Position numbers and translations under genes: made by a program. Positions 25,870 through 34,946 of a stretch of 60,036 nt of DNA are shown here, piece after piece; the stretch's first letter is position 1, and each line of letters opens with the position of its first letter. Source of the stretch: CAZPUS01 sp964589825 (GTDB taxonomy: Bacteria; Fibrobacterota; Chitinivibrionia; Chitinivibrionales; WJKA01); NCBI GenBank assembly GCA_964589825.1, contig CAZPUS010000016.1, positions 1-60,036 on the forward strand, written 5' to 3'. The notes below the pieces were generated by a model, which did no database searches, was not told the origin of the DNA, and was given only the letters and a program-made list of their open reading frames with translations.

Positions 25870-26802
25870 ATGAAAAAGACTCCCCTATTTTTGGTAACCG
25901 GATTCGTGGGCAGTGGTAAAACGACCCTTCTGAAGCGTATACTCGAAAACTACGCCGACAGTAAACGAGTAGGGGTGTTGCAGAACGAGTTTGCGCAGAC
26001 CGGCACCGACGGTACCGATCTTCGACAGACGGGGAAATCCTTTTCGATAGTAGAAATTAATAACGGTTCGGTGTTCTGCGTATGCCTTCTTTCCGATTTT
26101 ATCTCCTCACTTCGTGAATTCATCGATGAGTACCGTCCCGACATGGTTTTTCTCGAGGCATCCGGTATGGCGGATCCCATAGCCATCGCCGAGCTTTTAC
26201 ATTCTCCACAGCTTCATGAAAGGGTTTTTCTCGCACATACCTGGTGTATCGTCGATGTGCGGATGTTTTCCCGGCTTGTCAAAATGATATCGCAGGCCAG
26301 GCATCAGGTCAGAATCGCGGATACGGTGGTATGCAACAAAACCGATCTCGTATCCGAAGGGCTTGGCGAAATAAAAAAAGAGATCGTCCGGCTCAATCCC
26401 TTTGCCCGTGTAGTAGAGTCTACGTATTGTCACATTGCACTACAGGAGACGGTCGAGGACGTCTCCAATGATATAGTCCCGGTCGCCATACAGCGCAGAG
26501 ATGAACACAAAAATGAAAAATCGGCGGGCCGCCCCGATATTTTTACCGGTGCGTTACGAAGTACGAAAAAAATGTCAAGAAATGGGCTGAAACGATTTCT
26601 GGAAAGCATCGCACCGCAGGCGTATCGTGTCAAAGGCTATGTGGTGCATGATGACGGTACGGTTTCCGCGGTCCAGTCGTGTTTTGGTCGCACCGACCTG
26701 CGCGATGTTGAGGGCTATGTCGGGCCTACAGAGTTGGTATTCATTGCCAAAGAGATAACACCGAAACAATTCGAGGAGCGTTTTACGCAACTGCAGGGCT
26801 AA
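25870..26802 (+). CDS. CobW/COG0523-family GTPase
   Basis: The 310-residue protein has the P-loop G11-F-V-G-S-G-K-T, switch-like residues QNEFAQTGTDG, LEASGMADP and the specificity motif NKTD. A C-terminal CobW_C domain follows from about residue 245 (RVKGYVVHDDG). COG0523 GTPases deliver metals or help assemble cobalamin enzymes. Their usual metal-binding CxCC reads C70-V-C72-L here, so one cysteine is lost. As the last gene of the corrinoid operon, it may help load or reactivate the corrinoid or zinc methyltransferases; this is inference from context. GGAG lies seven bases before the ATG. Confidence 0.9.
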   Translation: MKKTPLFLVTGFVGSGKTTLLKRILENYADSKRVGVLQNEFAQTGTDGTDLRQTGKSFSIVEINNGSVFCVCLLSDFISSLREFIDEYRPDMVFLEASGMADPIAIAELLHSPQLHERVFLAHTWCIVDVRMFSRLVKMISQARHQVRIADTVVCNKTDLVSEGLGEIKKEIVRLNPFARVVESTYCHIALQETVEDVSNDIVPVAIQRRDEHKNEKSAGRPDIFTGALRSTKKMSRNGLKRFLESIAPQAYRVKGYVVHDDGTVSAVQSCFGRTDLRDVEGYVGPTELVFIAKEITPKQFEERFTQLQG

Positions 26803-26832
26803 AGAAAACAACCGTAGTGTGTCGGTACTAGA

Positions 26833-28305
26833 TTACTCCTGGCTGGTGTGGGCGCGATATATTTCTTCTACGATTTTTCGTTGCGTCTGCCAGTGATAAT
26901 ACTGGGACTTTTGGGGCGAGTTAATGAGAATGGCGAACGCGATCGGTTTATCCGGAATAAGAATATACCCTGCAAGACTGTGAACGCCGTAATCATTAAG
27001 CGTGCCGGTTTTGGCGCGTACGCGTCCTTTACATACCGAATTTGTAAAGCGACGTGAAAGTGTTCCGTCAATCCCTGCACTTGGAAGCGCATTGAGCAGT
27101 TCCGGATAATACTGCGTTGAATTGCGTATATAGGCAAGTAACCTCCCCATCTGTTGCGCACTTACCTTGTTTCTGTCCCCCATGCCGGAGCCATTACAGA
27201 CGGTCAGTGAATCTGGCTGGGATGCGATGTTGGTCCACCAATGGGAGAGCGCGGCAGCTCCTTTTTCCCATGTCCCGGGCGGCGAATCGTGAACCACGGC
27301 GATTTTTTTATACAGCATTTCCGCGATAAAATTATTCGAATATTTACACATGCTCTGTACATGCTCATGCAATGGCTTTGATTCATATACAAGCAGGGTG
27401 TCGTGCACGACACTGTCGGGAGTGACACCACGCCTGAGCGAACCTTTTACCTTTATTCCCTCCCGGGAAAAAAATGCACTCAGTGTGTTGCCGAAATTCT
27501 CCCACGTATGCCATGCCTTTCGATATATGTAGCGAGGCGCGGCGGCGTGGGCCATGCTTCCGTATACCATCACCGCAGAGGAGTTGTTATATTTTTTTGT
27601 TTTTATAGATATCCCGGTAGCCTGGTTCGACGCAAGTGTCTTTGCGGTGCATACGATTTTTGTATGCGAACGTGGTGGCAGAAGGTCTACGTGAATCGGA
27701 GAACCGATCTCCTCACCCGGACGTACATGAACCCCGATACAGTTGAAACTGGCTGAAAGCGCACCGACCGGAGCCTGATATGCTCTGCTCGATTCGGTGG
27801 TGCTGAAGCCAGGGCCGGTAATGAGGGTGTCGAAGTACGAATCGTCGATATATATGTCGCCGTGTATCTCCCGGATACCGCGGTGTTTCATCCTGGTCAC
27901 AAAAAGCCAGAGACGTTGCGCGGTAAAACCGGGGTCACCGTCACCCCGGATATAACAGTTATTTGAAATAACACCGTTATCCGCATCGAACCCGCCATCC
28001 GTATGGACTGTGGTCTTGAATGTATAGGTAGGCCCCAGATAGTCGAATGCGGCTGCAGCGGTAAAAAGTTTGAGTGCGGAAGCGGGAATGAGTGTCGAGT
28101 CGCTATGAAATTCGTACAGCAGAGAATCGTCGCAGAGTCGCGATACGTATACGCCAATCTCTCCCGGAGAATACCCGCGGGTATCAACGAGTGTGGTTAC
28201 AGTATGCGCTGTTGCGTGAATGCACGCGGAAAAAGATAAAACAAATGTAATGCCGGTACACAATAAAACAATCGAGAATCGGGAAAGTCGACAATATCGA
28301 TACAC
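26833..28305 (-). CDS. dacB: D-alanyl-D-alanine carboxypeptidase/endopeptidase (PBP4, S13 family)
   Basis: The 490-residue protein starts with a signal segment (about residues 8-30, VLLCTGITFVLSFSACIHA). It has the three catalytic motifs of S13 peptidases: SxxK as SALK in LIPASALKLFTAAA, SxN as SNN in CKYSNNFIAEML, and KTG as AKTGTLNDYG. It trims or cuts peptidoglycan cross-links in the periplasm. Start is a GTG at 28305 with GGAG about nine bases upstream. It converges with the corrinoid operon, with 30 bp between stops. Confidence 0.93.
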   Translation of the reverse strand: MYRYCRLSRFSIVLLCTGITFVLSFSACIHATAHTVTTLVDTRGYSPGEIGVYVSRLCDDSLLYEFHSDSTLIPASALKLFTAAAAFDYLGPTYTFKTTVHTDGGFDADNGVISNNCYIRGDGDPGFTAQRLWLFVTRMKHRGIREIHGDIYIDDSYFDTLITGPGFSTTESSRAYQAPVGALSASFNCIGVHVRPGEEIGSPIHVDLLPPRSHTKIVCTAKTLASNQATGISIKTKKYNNSSAVMVYGSMAHAAAPRYIYRKAWHTWENFGNTLSAFFSREGIKVKGSLRRGVTPDSVVHDTLLVYESKPLHEHVQSMCKYSNNFIAEMLYKKIAVVHDSPPGTWEKGAAALSHWWTNIASQPDSLTVCNGSGMGDRNKVSAQQMGRLLAYIRNSTQYYPELLNALPSAGIDGTLSRRFTNSVCKGRVRAKTGTLNDYGVHSLAGYILIPDKPIAFAILINSPQKSQYYHWQTQRKIVEEIYRAHTSQE

Positions 28306-28389
28306 TGTAAGCGGCTCCGTATGAAAATGGTTTTCAATTCTCCGGTAATACTACTTACCGGAGGAGTGATTTCAATAAAAAATACTTAA

Positions 28390-28426
28390 ACCTAAATTGA
28401 GCGGTTTTGTTTGCGCAATCTGCTGC
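28390..28426 (-). repeat. MITE-like element, copy D, left end only
   Basis: The left terminal repeat ACCTAAATTGAGCG (28390-28403) and the following TTTTGTTTGCGCAATCTG match the family closely. The copy runs directly into the N gap, so its centre and right end are missing. The sequence after the gap shows no right terminal repeat. Confidence 0.8.
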
Positions 28427-28526
28427 NNNNNNNNNNNNNNNNNNNNNNNNNNNNNNNNNNNNNNNNNNNNNNNNNNNNNNNNNNNNNNNNNNNNNNNNNN
28501 NNNNNNNNNNNNNNNNNNNNNNNNNN
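28427..28526. other. Assembly gap (100 N)
   Basis: Exactly 100 N, the usual placeholder for a gap of unknown length. It begins inside a repeat-family copy, consistent with assembly breaking on a repeated sequence. Confidence 0.95.
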
Positions 28527-28718
28527 TGCCATCAATAGGATTATGAATTGCATCCATGATTAAAACGCACAGTGCGGTGCGTTGCTGCATCAATGCGTGG
28601 TTATTACGTATTTTTATAAATAACAAGACGTGGAATTAAATCGCTGCTTGTCTCAGTACGCGTAATTGTATGGTGTATGTACTGGTATGTTATCACTCAT
28701 AATTACGAAAGGATTGCC

Positions 28719-29087
28719 ATGATTATGAAAAAAAAGAACACATCAGCCCATTTGCGGTTAATCGGCGGGCTCGCATCTTTTATCCTTATTGCCACAGGAG
28801 CGGTGTTACTGGTGTGGCGGCTGTTTATGAAAAAAGGGCCTCATATAGAAATCGAAACATTACTCGCAAAAGTAATGAAGCTCGGTCAGGATGCGGAAAT
28901 GAAGCTCGGACAGATAGTATCCAGAGTTCGAGATAATTATTACAAAGATACGGGTGAGTCGTTTGAATACGATATCGATACGGTTATCCAGGATTCACAA
29001 AAAATATTGGAAGATACCGGCACAGAAATAAAAGAACAACTGCAGCGTGAACAGTCTCCGGTATACAGGGTTTTAAATCGCAGCTGA
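28719..29087 (+). CDS. Small single-pass membrane protein, unknown function
   Basis: The 122-residue protein has one membrane segment near the N-terminus (about residues 13-36, LIGGLASFILIATGAVLLVW). A charged, probably helical C-terminal domain follows (KVMKLGQDAEMKLGQIV and IDTVIQDSQKILEDTGTEIK). I choose the ATG at 28719 because AAAGGA lies just upstream; the frame is open 14 codons earlier. The layout recalls YtxH-like proteins, but I do not see a firm match. It is followed by 202 bp before pncB. Confidence 0.65.
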   Translation: MIMKKKNTSAHLRLIGGLASFILIATGAVLLVWRLFMKKGPHIEIETLLAKVMKLGQDAEMKLGQIVSRVRDNYYKDTGESFEYDIDTVIQDSQKILEDTGTEIKEQLQREQSPVYRVLNRS

Positions 29088-29289
29088 GTAGGCGAAAGCA
29101 TCACTCCGGAAGCGTTTCAAGGAGTCAACACGCGTACGTTATTCAGGTGTTTACCGGACACCGTTTCGGTGAGGGATCTGTCTTTACAAGTCGGGAAACG
29201 GTCGCCGGCCCAAAGGGGATAATTTCATTGGCCTTTGGAAATAACCGACACCCCGGGAGATTACCGGCAGATACCACGGGAATGATACA

Positions 29290-30867
29290 ATGACCATGTA
29301 CACTCAATCTCTTAGTGAAGGTTTTTTGTTTACCGACCTGTATCAGCTCACCATGGCGCAGCTCTATTTTATGCATGGGATGCATGAAACCGAGGTGCAG
29401 TTCGAGTATTCGTTTCGTAACTATCCGGATTATGGCGCCCACCAGGCGGGATACTGTGTATTTGCAGGACTTGAGACATTTATTTCATGGATGGAGCATG
29501 CGGATATCGGTGATGAAGTGATTCATGCACTTTCTCAACATACCGGGCGGGGAGGAAAACGGCTTTTCAGGCAAGATTTCCTGCAGTGGCTTCATACTGA
29601 AGCCGACTTTTCCCGATTGAACATACGTGCCGTACGCGAGGGACGGGTAATACATCCTCATGTACCGGTGATTACCGTGTCCGGTCCATTGGCAATGGCA
29701 CAGGTTATCGAGTCGCCTTTGTTGAATTCGGTGAACTATCAGACACTTATTGCAACCAAGGCATCGAGAATACGCCAGGCGGTCTCCGGCCAGACTGCGC
29801 TTGAATTCGGGATGCGTCGGGGACCGGGAAAAGGGGCAAATGCAGCCGCACGCGCTGCACTGATCGGTGGTATAGATTTTTCCTCAAACAGTGGTATTTC
29901 CTATGAGCTCGGGTTCAATCCCAAGGGAACGCATGCACATAGTATGATTCAGGCATTTATGGCCAAGGGTGCTGAAGAGATCGATGCCTTTCGTGCGTAT
30001 GCCGAGTTATATCCCGACGACTGTTTGTTACTGGTTGATACCATCGATACGCTGCACAGCGGTATACCGAATGCTATTACGGTCTTCAATGAACTGCGCA
30101 GCAAAGGACATACACCGGTAGGGGTTCGGCTCGATTCGGGCGATCTCGCCTATCTTAGCATCGAGGTGGCAAAAAAACTCGATGAAGCCGGGTTTGAGGA
30201 CACGATTATCGTGTTGTCGAATCAGCTTGACGAGATGGTAATATGGCAAATCCTCAGCCAGATTCGAAACGAAGGATCGCGAAACGGTATCGATCCCGAA
30301 AAGCTGATAAAAAGAGTCGTGTACGGTATCGGTACACGGTTGATTACCTCGCGGGGTGATTCGGCACTCGATGGGGTGTATAAAATGGCTGCGCTTCGCA
30401 CCGATGAGGGGTGGCGTCCGGCATTGAAGCTTTCCGACTCCAAAGCCAAGATACTGACACCGGGGGGGAAATCACTATGGCGCATTTACGATACGCGACA
30501 AAGAGCGGTCGCGGATGTGATTGCGCGTGCTGATGAGGTTATAGGAACGCAAGAGGATCTTTTTCTGCAGCATCCGTTCAAACCGGATGTCCATCGTGTG
30601 CTTTGTGCCGGTGATATCGAACGTGCAGAGCCACTCACCGAAGAGGTGTACGCCAACGCCCGACGATGCAATGAAGATACAATCGAGCAGATGCGTGCAC
30701 GACGTATTCGTGACCTCGAAGCGCTCGATCCCGGTGTTCGACGTTTCATTATGCCACATCGTTACCATGTTTCTCTTACCAGAAAACTATGGCATACCAA
30801 GCAGGAGATGATTTCTCACGCCAGAACGATGAGCAAGGATATATCCTTCAGGTCACGGGCAGATTAA
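29290..30867 (+). CDS. pncB: Nicotinate phosphoribosyltransferase
   Basis: The 525-residue protein matches the bacterial NAPRTase family: FLFTDLYQLTMAQLYF, FEYSFRNYPDYGAHQAGYCVF, LEFGMRRGPG, NPKGTHAHSM and the phosphoribosyl-site stretch GVRLDSGDLAYLS. It makes nicotinate mononucleotide from nicotinate and PRPP in NAD salvage. GGGA lies about eight bases before the ATG. The C-terminal tail is typical of the longer type. It stands alone, with no NAD genes next to it. Confidence 0.95.
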   Translation: MTMYTQSLSEGFLFTDLYQLTMAQLYFMHGMHETEVQFEYSFRNYPDYGAHQAGYCVFAGLETFISWMEHADIGDEVIHALSQHTGRGGKRLFRQDFLQWLHTEADFSRLNIRAVREGRVIHPHVPVITVSGPLAMAQVIESPLLNSVNYQTLIATKASRIRQAVSGQTALEFGMRRGPGKGANAAARAALIGGIDFSSNSGISYELGFNPKGTHAHSMIQAFMAKGAEEIDAFRAYAELYPDDCLLLVDTIDTLHSGIPNAITVFNELRSKGHTPVGVRLDSGDLAYLSIEVAKKLDEAGFEDTIIVLSNQLDEMVIWQILSQIRNEGSRNGIDPEKLIKRVVYGIGTRLITSRGDSALDGVYKMAALRTDEGWRPALKLSDSKAKILTPGGKSLWRIYDTRQRAVADVIARADEVIGTQEDLFLQHPFKPDVHRVLCAGDIERAEPLTEEVYANARRCNEDTIEQMRARRIRDLEALDPGVRRFIMPHRYHVSLTRKLWHTKQEMISHARTMSKDISFRSRAD

Positions 30868-31192
30868 TTTCTTTTAATGCAATAATTTATATTTATATGG
30901 TGGATGATTTACCGATGCCGGCCGGTATGTGCCATCGGGACGGCAGAATCGCGTCTATAAAGCAGTTACGGGAGCTTTTGCAGGGGTTATACGGGAGAGA
31001 ATGCGATGGTTTTTGGCTGTGAGACATCGGTCTGCGCTGTCGTAATGTATTCTATAATAAATTGTTATACCCGCAGGATATTTGATATGCTGCAGAATTG
31101 ACACTTGTTTTTACACTACGAGTCACCACCCTGAATTGCGATACCTCAATCAAACTCTTCGATAATCTGTAGTCAAGGAAATGTAGGTCGTT
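30868..31192. other. Intergenic region, nothing convincing
   Basis: About 325 bp between pncB and a membrane-protein gene. It contains a 41-codon open frame from the ATG at 30898 with no ribosome binding site, which I do not accept as a gene. No terminator hairpin or repeat was found. Confidence 0.4.
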
Positions 31193-32182
31193 ATGACAAC
31201 CCCGCGCGCCCGTTTTTCATTCAAATCGCTGCAACGTATACTTCCGCTGGTGGTCGTACTTGGTATAGTCGTGTTTTTTGCGTTTCGCGTGTCACAACAT
31301 GGTATACCGTTGCGATTATCGCGACTTCTGCTGCAGGGCTCACGCAAACCATATGTCGGTAATCAGGTTCGTCACAAATTCAGTGACACGCAGATAGATT
31401 CGGTGCATCGGGCGATGGCCGGTTTCTGGGTACATACAAGTACGACACCGGTTCGCATGGTAGATCGGCTCGAGCTTAAGGAGAACGGTATCATCTGGCA
31501 GCAGGTCAGTTACCGGTATATGCTTCCGGATAGCACGTCACAACGGCGACATCATATGATGCACGCATATGTCAAACCATATGGAACCCGGGAAGACGAA
31601 TCCTATACATCGATATGCAATGCGATACTTATCAGACAGATATGGTTTTCCTCTCAGGATACCTGCTATGGCTCGAGCAACGACACCCTTATGTGGCAGT
31701 TGCGTCACGTGGACGACACTCTCTGGTTCGAAGACAGGGCCTATGTTCCGTATTCGGGCACCCTGGATACCTTTTTTCTTACCGGAGCGGTCGATCTCGT
31801 TGATTCGGTGGGTATCGGTGACTGTCCACGGGGTTGGGGCTTTACAACAATGATGAAAAAAGATGTGCTCGATGCAGTTTCACGGGTTCCTTTTCTCAGA
31901 CGCACCCGCACACAGGTGCGTGGTTTTATCGATCGCTGGTATCGTCCGCTTGTGGTATTGAAGCAAACAGGTCCCCTTGTACGTAACGCGTTTCCCGATA
32001 ACAATACGCTGCGTGCTGACATAACCATCACTGCGTCTGGCCGCGTAACGCACATAGAGCTTTCCGGAGTGGATTCCTGGCATGATTTGAGAAAAAAGCA
32101 GCTTCGTAGCGAGATGGGAGAATGGAGGTTTCCGCCTGCTGATTCCGCAACTGACGACATAATAATTCGTTATCGATTCTGA
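31193..32182 (+). CDS. Membrane-anchored protein with AgmX/TonB-like C-terminal end
   Basis: The 329-residue protein has one N-terminal membrane segment (about residues 16-34, LPLVVVLGIVVFFAFRV) and a long region of unknown fold. The end (DITITASGRVTHIELSGVDS to EWRFPPADSATD) resembles the C-terminal domain of AgmX/PglI or TonB-type proteins. Central cysteines (CNAIL, DTCYG, GDCPRG) could form disulfides in the periplasm. Function unknown; an envelope role is likely. Confidence 0.55.
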   Translation: MTTPRARFSFKSLQRILPLVVVLGIVVFFAFRVSQHGIPLRLSRLLLQGSRKPYVGNQVRHKFSDTQIDSVHRAMAGFWVHTSTTPVRMVDRLELKENGIIWQQVSYRYMLPDSTSQRRHHMMHAYVKPYGTREDESYTSICNAILIRQIWFSSQDTCYGSSNDTLMWQLRHVDDTLWFEDRAYVPYSGTLDTFFLTGAVDLVDSVGIGDCPRGWGFTTMMKKDVLDAVSRVPFLRRTRTQVRGFIDRWYRPLVVLKQTGPLVRNAFPDNNTLRADITITASGRVTHIELSGVDSWHDLRKKQLRSEMGEWRFPPADSATDDIIIRYRF

Positions 32183-32216
32183 TGCGGGCTGCAGCGGGGG
32201 CTATGAAACAGGTGTA

Positions 32217-32260
32217 CGAGCCGGATTGCAGTACGTGAACAAAACCGCTCGATGTAGGAT
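32217..32260 (+). repeat. Probable remnant of the MITE-like family (copy J)
   Basis: CCGGATTGCAGTA (about 32221-32233), then AACAAAACCGCTCGATGTAGGAT (two parts around 32239-32261), follows the order of the right arm of copy A. The match is partial and the other half would lie inside the upstream gene, so this is a truncated or chance copy. Confidence 0.4.
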
Positions 32261-32314
32261 ACAATTAGTTGAAAGCGATGCTGCGGGATGGTGTTGTTTT
32301 GGTACAGAGGGACG

Positions 32315-32343
32315 TTGCGAAAGTCGCATGGATATTGTATAAT
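32315..32343 (+). promoter_or_regulatory. Sigma-70-type promoter for the hybrid kinase gene
   Basis: TTGCGA (32315-32320), a 17-base spacer and TATAAT (32338-32343) lie about 50 bp before the kinase start. Confidence 0.65.
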
Positions 32344-32391
32344 ATAGTACAGGTGTCACAAAAATATAACTTTTTTATCGTGTGAAAATCT

Positions 32392-34653
32392 ATGGCGCAA
32401 CAGTTTAACAAAATACCCGATCTTGCCGCGCAGTTGGATTCGTTTACCCGGCGATTGCAGGCGCTCTGTGCACATCGCGGTGATGATAAGCGGCCGGATG
32501 AACAGACTGAAATGGACAGGATCGCATCCGGTGTGGATGAAGTGCGACGGTATCTTGAATATCAGCAGCGTTTTACCGGGTTGAAGGAAAAAATATGGGC
32601 ACTGTCTGCAGATACGACGCTCGATGAGGACGGGCTTATCAGCAGGCTCCTGGAAATAATCGGGCCGTTTTTCGATGTAGCCCGGGCAAGTTATTATGAA
32701 TTCGAAAGCGCCGAAGGTGATGCGGTCTGCAGGCTTCAGTGGACAGCCCGGGAGATTGAAGAAGTCACCGGGTTTCGTCTTCCGTGCAGCTACAGAGAAG
32801 CGTTTGCGGGGATGAATTATGTGGTGGTCAACAAAGAGAATGCCCCGCCGCAATTCCGGGATGAGGTCATCGAGCTGCTTCAACAGACCGGTATCGAATC
32901 GTTTTTTATTGTTTTTTACCCTGACAAACATGCTCCCATTGGGTTTTTTACCTTCAGTTCAATACAGTCCGACAGAGAATGGAGTTTTGTAGAACGTGAC
33001 ATTATGGACGAAGTGATCAGAATCGTCTATGCACGACACAAGGTGTTGTCGGTACAGCGTGAGCTTCATGATTCTGCACGCCTGCTGGAGCGCCGGGTCG
33101 CAGAACGAACCAGGGAAGTCGAGGATGAAAAGCAGCTTTTATATGTGACGCTTCGCTCGCTTCAGGAAGGGGTGATTACAACCGATACGAATGCGAACAT
33201 TTCCGTGATGAACTCTGCGGCACAGCAATTGACCGGAGTTTCGGAATACGAGGCGCAGGGGAAGCGACTGAGCGATGTCATACATTGTATCGATGAACAG
33301 GAATGCGCGACCGATCTTTTCAGGGTTTTATTGCAGACAACACGAAAAGAAGCCGTGCATAACACAATATACATATGTGCGGTAGTGGCACAGGATGGTA
33401 CAAAAAAGGATGTCGAGTGCAGTATCGCAACGATTAAGGAACCGGCCGACAATACAGTTGCCGGATATGTCTTCGTGCTGCGTGATGTCACCGAACACCA
33501 GCGACTGCAGAATGAACTGCTGCGTGCGCGCAAACTCGAATCGGTGGGACTTATGGCCGACAATATCGCAAACGATTTCAACAATATCCTTGCCGGGGTT
33601 GTGACGAACCTCTTTATGCTCAAAACCGATCCTTCACTTTCTTCCCAGGCGCGGGAGCTGGTCAACGAAACCGAAAAAACCGCACTCAAAGCCCGGAAAC
33701 TGAGCGAAAAGATGCTTGTTTTTTCTCAGGAAGGGTCTCCGATACGGGAAATTATCTCAACAGCGGATTTTTTGCGTGAAGCGGTTGGTGCGAGTCTCGG
33801 TCAGTCCCAGACCTATTACCAGCTCGATATCGCGAACGACATATGGGATATAGAGGTCGATCAGGCACAGATCAATCAGATGCTGCAGAATATACTTTGT
33901 AATGCTGACGAGGCAACAGGTGGAGAGGATTCGATACTTATATCCGCTCATAATATAAGCATTACCGATACCATAAGTCCCGACGCAACCGAGCGGGTAC
34001 TGCCGCTTAAGCCCGGCAGTTATATAAAGCTGGTAGTATATGATACCGGTGAGGGAATACCGAATGAATACGTGGACAAGATATTCGATCCTTACTTCAC
34101 CACCAAAGAAGGGGCTGCCGGGATGGGACTTACCATCGCGTTTGCAGTCGCTTCACGCCACGGCGGCCATATCACCCTTAGGTCTCAGCCTGGGGAGTAT
34201 ACCTCTTTTACCGTCTATCTTCCGGCAAAGCCTTCGGCAGAAAACGATGGGAAAAAAGCCGAGGAGAAACTTCGTGAGAATCTGCAAAGAGTGTTGCTTA
34301 TGGATGATGATGAGGTGGTGCGCAGTGCGGTGCAGAGGCTGCTGCAGCGTTATGACTGCGAGGTGGAACTTGCATTTACCGGTGAAGAAGCGGTCGATAT
34401 CTATCAAGAGACAATGGAACACGGTGGTTTTTTCGATCTTGTCATTATCGATTTACGTGTCAGCGAGGGAATTGACGGTATGGAGACGCTACAGCGTCTC
34501 AAAATGATTGATCCTGACGTAACGAGCATCCTCTTTACCGGTTATTCCGGTGATGCGGTACGTCAGGAGTATAAAAAGCACGGGTTTAACGCAGCGATCA
34601 GTAAACCGTTTTCTATTAATGAATTCATAGAGGTCATTGGAAGCGTGTTGTAG
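32392..34653 (+). CDS. Hybrid sensor kinase-like protein lacking the phospho-acceptor histidine
   Basis: A 753-residue soluble protein. Parts in order: N-terminal GAF-like sensor (about 65-215), coiled linker (about 220-245), PAS domain (about 250-370), kinase dimerisation region, ATP-binding domain and C-terminal receiver (about 630-753). The dimerisation box reads LESVGLMADNIANDFNNIL, where relatives have H-D-F-N-N; the acceptor histidine is replaced by N394. The ATP-binding motifs look complete: NILCNADEAT, DTGEGIP, FDPYFTTKEGAAGMGL. The receiver keeps the acidic pair in LLMDDDEVV, acceptor D687 and the lysine in ISKP. It cannot autophosphorylate by the usual route, so it may be a pseudokinase, act through a partner, or work only as a receiver switch. 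No ribosome binding site is obvious. Confidence 0.9.
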   Translation: MAQQFNKIPDLAAQLDSFTRRLQALCAHRGDDKRPDEQTEMDRIASGVDEVRRYLEYQQRFTGLKEKIWALSADTTLDEDGLISRLLEIIGPFFDVARASYYEFESAEGDAVCRLQWTAREIEEVTGFRLPCSYREAFAGMNYVVVNKENAPPQFRDEVIELLQQTGIESFFIVFYPDKHAPIGFFTFSSIQSDREWSFVERDIMDEVIRIVYARHKVLSVQRELHDSARLLERRVAERTREVEDEKQLLYVTLRSLQEGVITTDTNANISVMNSAAQQLTGVSEYEAQGKRLSDVIHCIDEQECATDLFRVLLQTTRKEAVHNTIYICAVVAQDGTKKDVECSIATIKEPADNTVAGYVFVLRDVTEHQRLQNELLRARKLESVGLMADNIANDFNNILAGVVTNLFMLKTDPSLSSQARELVNETEKTALKARKLSEKMLVFSQEGSPIREIISTADFLREAVGASLGQSQTYYQLDIANDIWDIEVDQAQINQMLQNILCNADEATGGEDSILISAHNISITDTISPDATERVLPLKPGSYIKLVVYDTGEGIPNEYVDKIFDPYFTTKEGAAGMGLTIAFAVASRHGGHITLRSQPGEYTSFTVYLPAKPSAENDGKKAEEKLRENLQRVLLMDDDEVVRSAVQRLLQRYDCEVELAFTGEEAVDIYQETMEHGGFFDLVIIDLRVSEGIDGMETLQRLKMIDPDVTSILFTGYSGDAVRQEYKKHGFNAAISKPFSINEFIEVIGSVL

Positions 34654-34727
34654 CCTGGGGTAGCGCATGCCTCTGAGGCAGGAGGGCTGATATTTTGGGG
34701 CCAACATTTCGCGTGTACTATTTTTTT

Positions 34728-34890
34728 GTCTGAATCGAGGGTTGTTGTTTGCGGAATCGGCTGCCATCCGCACTTCTGGTGTGTTTTTGCGAATGATGCA
34801 CCTGCCAGCAAGATCAGCCCGTCATTTCCGTGAAAGTAATAACGGCACGGCGTGCCGCAGTCGTTATCAGCACAGCGGACAGGGTCAGGT
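34728..34890 (-). repeat. MITE-like palindromic element, copy E
   Basis: Exactly 163 bp by family alignment: left end GTCTGAATCGAGGG, internal TTGTTTGCGGAATCGG and CCATCCGCAC, right end GGACAGGGTCAGGT. The ends are more diverged than in copies A and H, and no clear target duplication remains. It lies between the hybrid kinase and the FGGY kinase, ending 56 bp before the latter. Confidence 0.7.
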
Positions 34891-34946
34891 TTAATTTTGA
34901 TTCAGTTGCCTGTGTTTACGAACCCCCAAGCATTAAGGAGTTGTAT

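Larger units (their letters stand above)
28306..28718. other. Intergenic region holding repeat copy D and the assembly gap
   Basis: About 410 bp as drawn, including 100 N. It lies between the divergent dacB and a small membrane-protein gene. Besides the truncated repeat copy it holds only AT-rich sequence and AAAGGA before the next gene. The true length is unknown because of the gap. Confidence 0.6.

Noticed and set aside
30898..31023. A 41-codon open frame after pncB (MVDDLPMPAGMCH...)
   Set aside because: No ribosome binding site, no recognisable features, and it is short enough to arise by chance.
34830..34946. Upstream start of the FGGY kinase gene
   Set aside because: It would encode repeat copy E as protein; the ATG at 34947 has AAGGAG and begins the conserved phosphate-binding loop.
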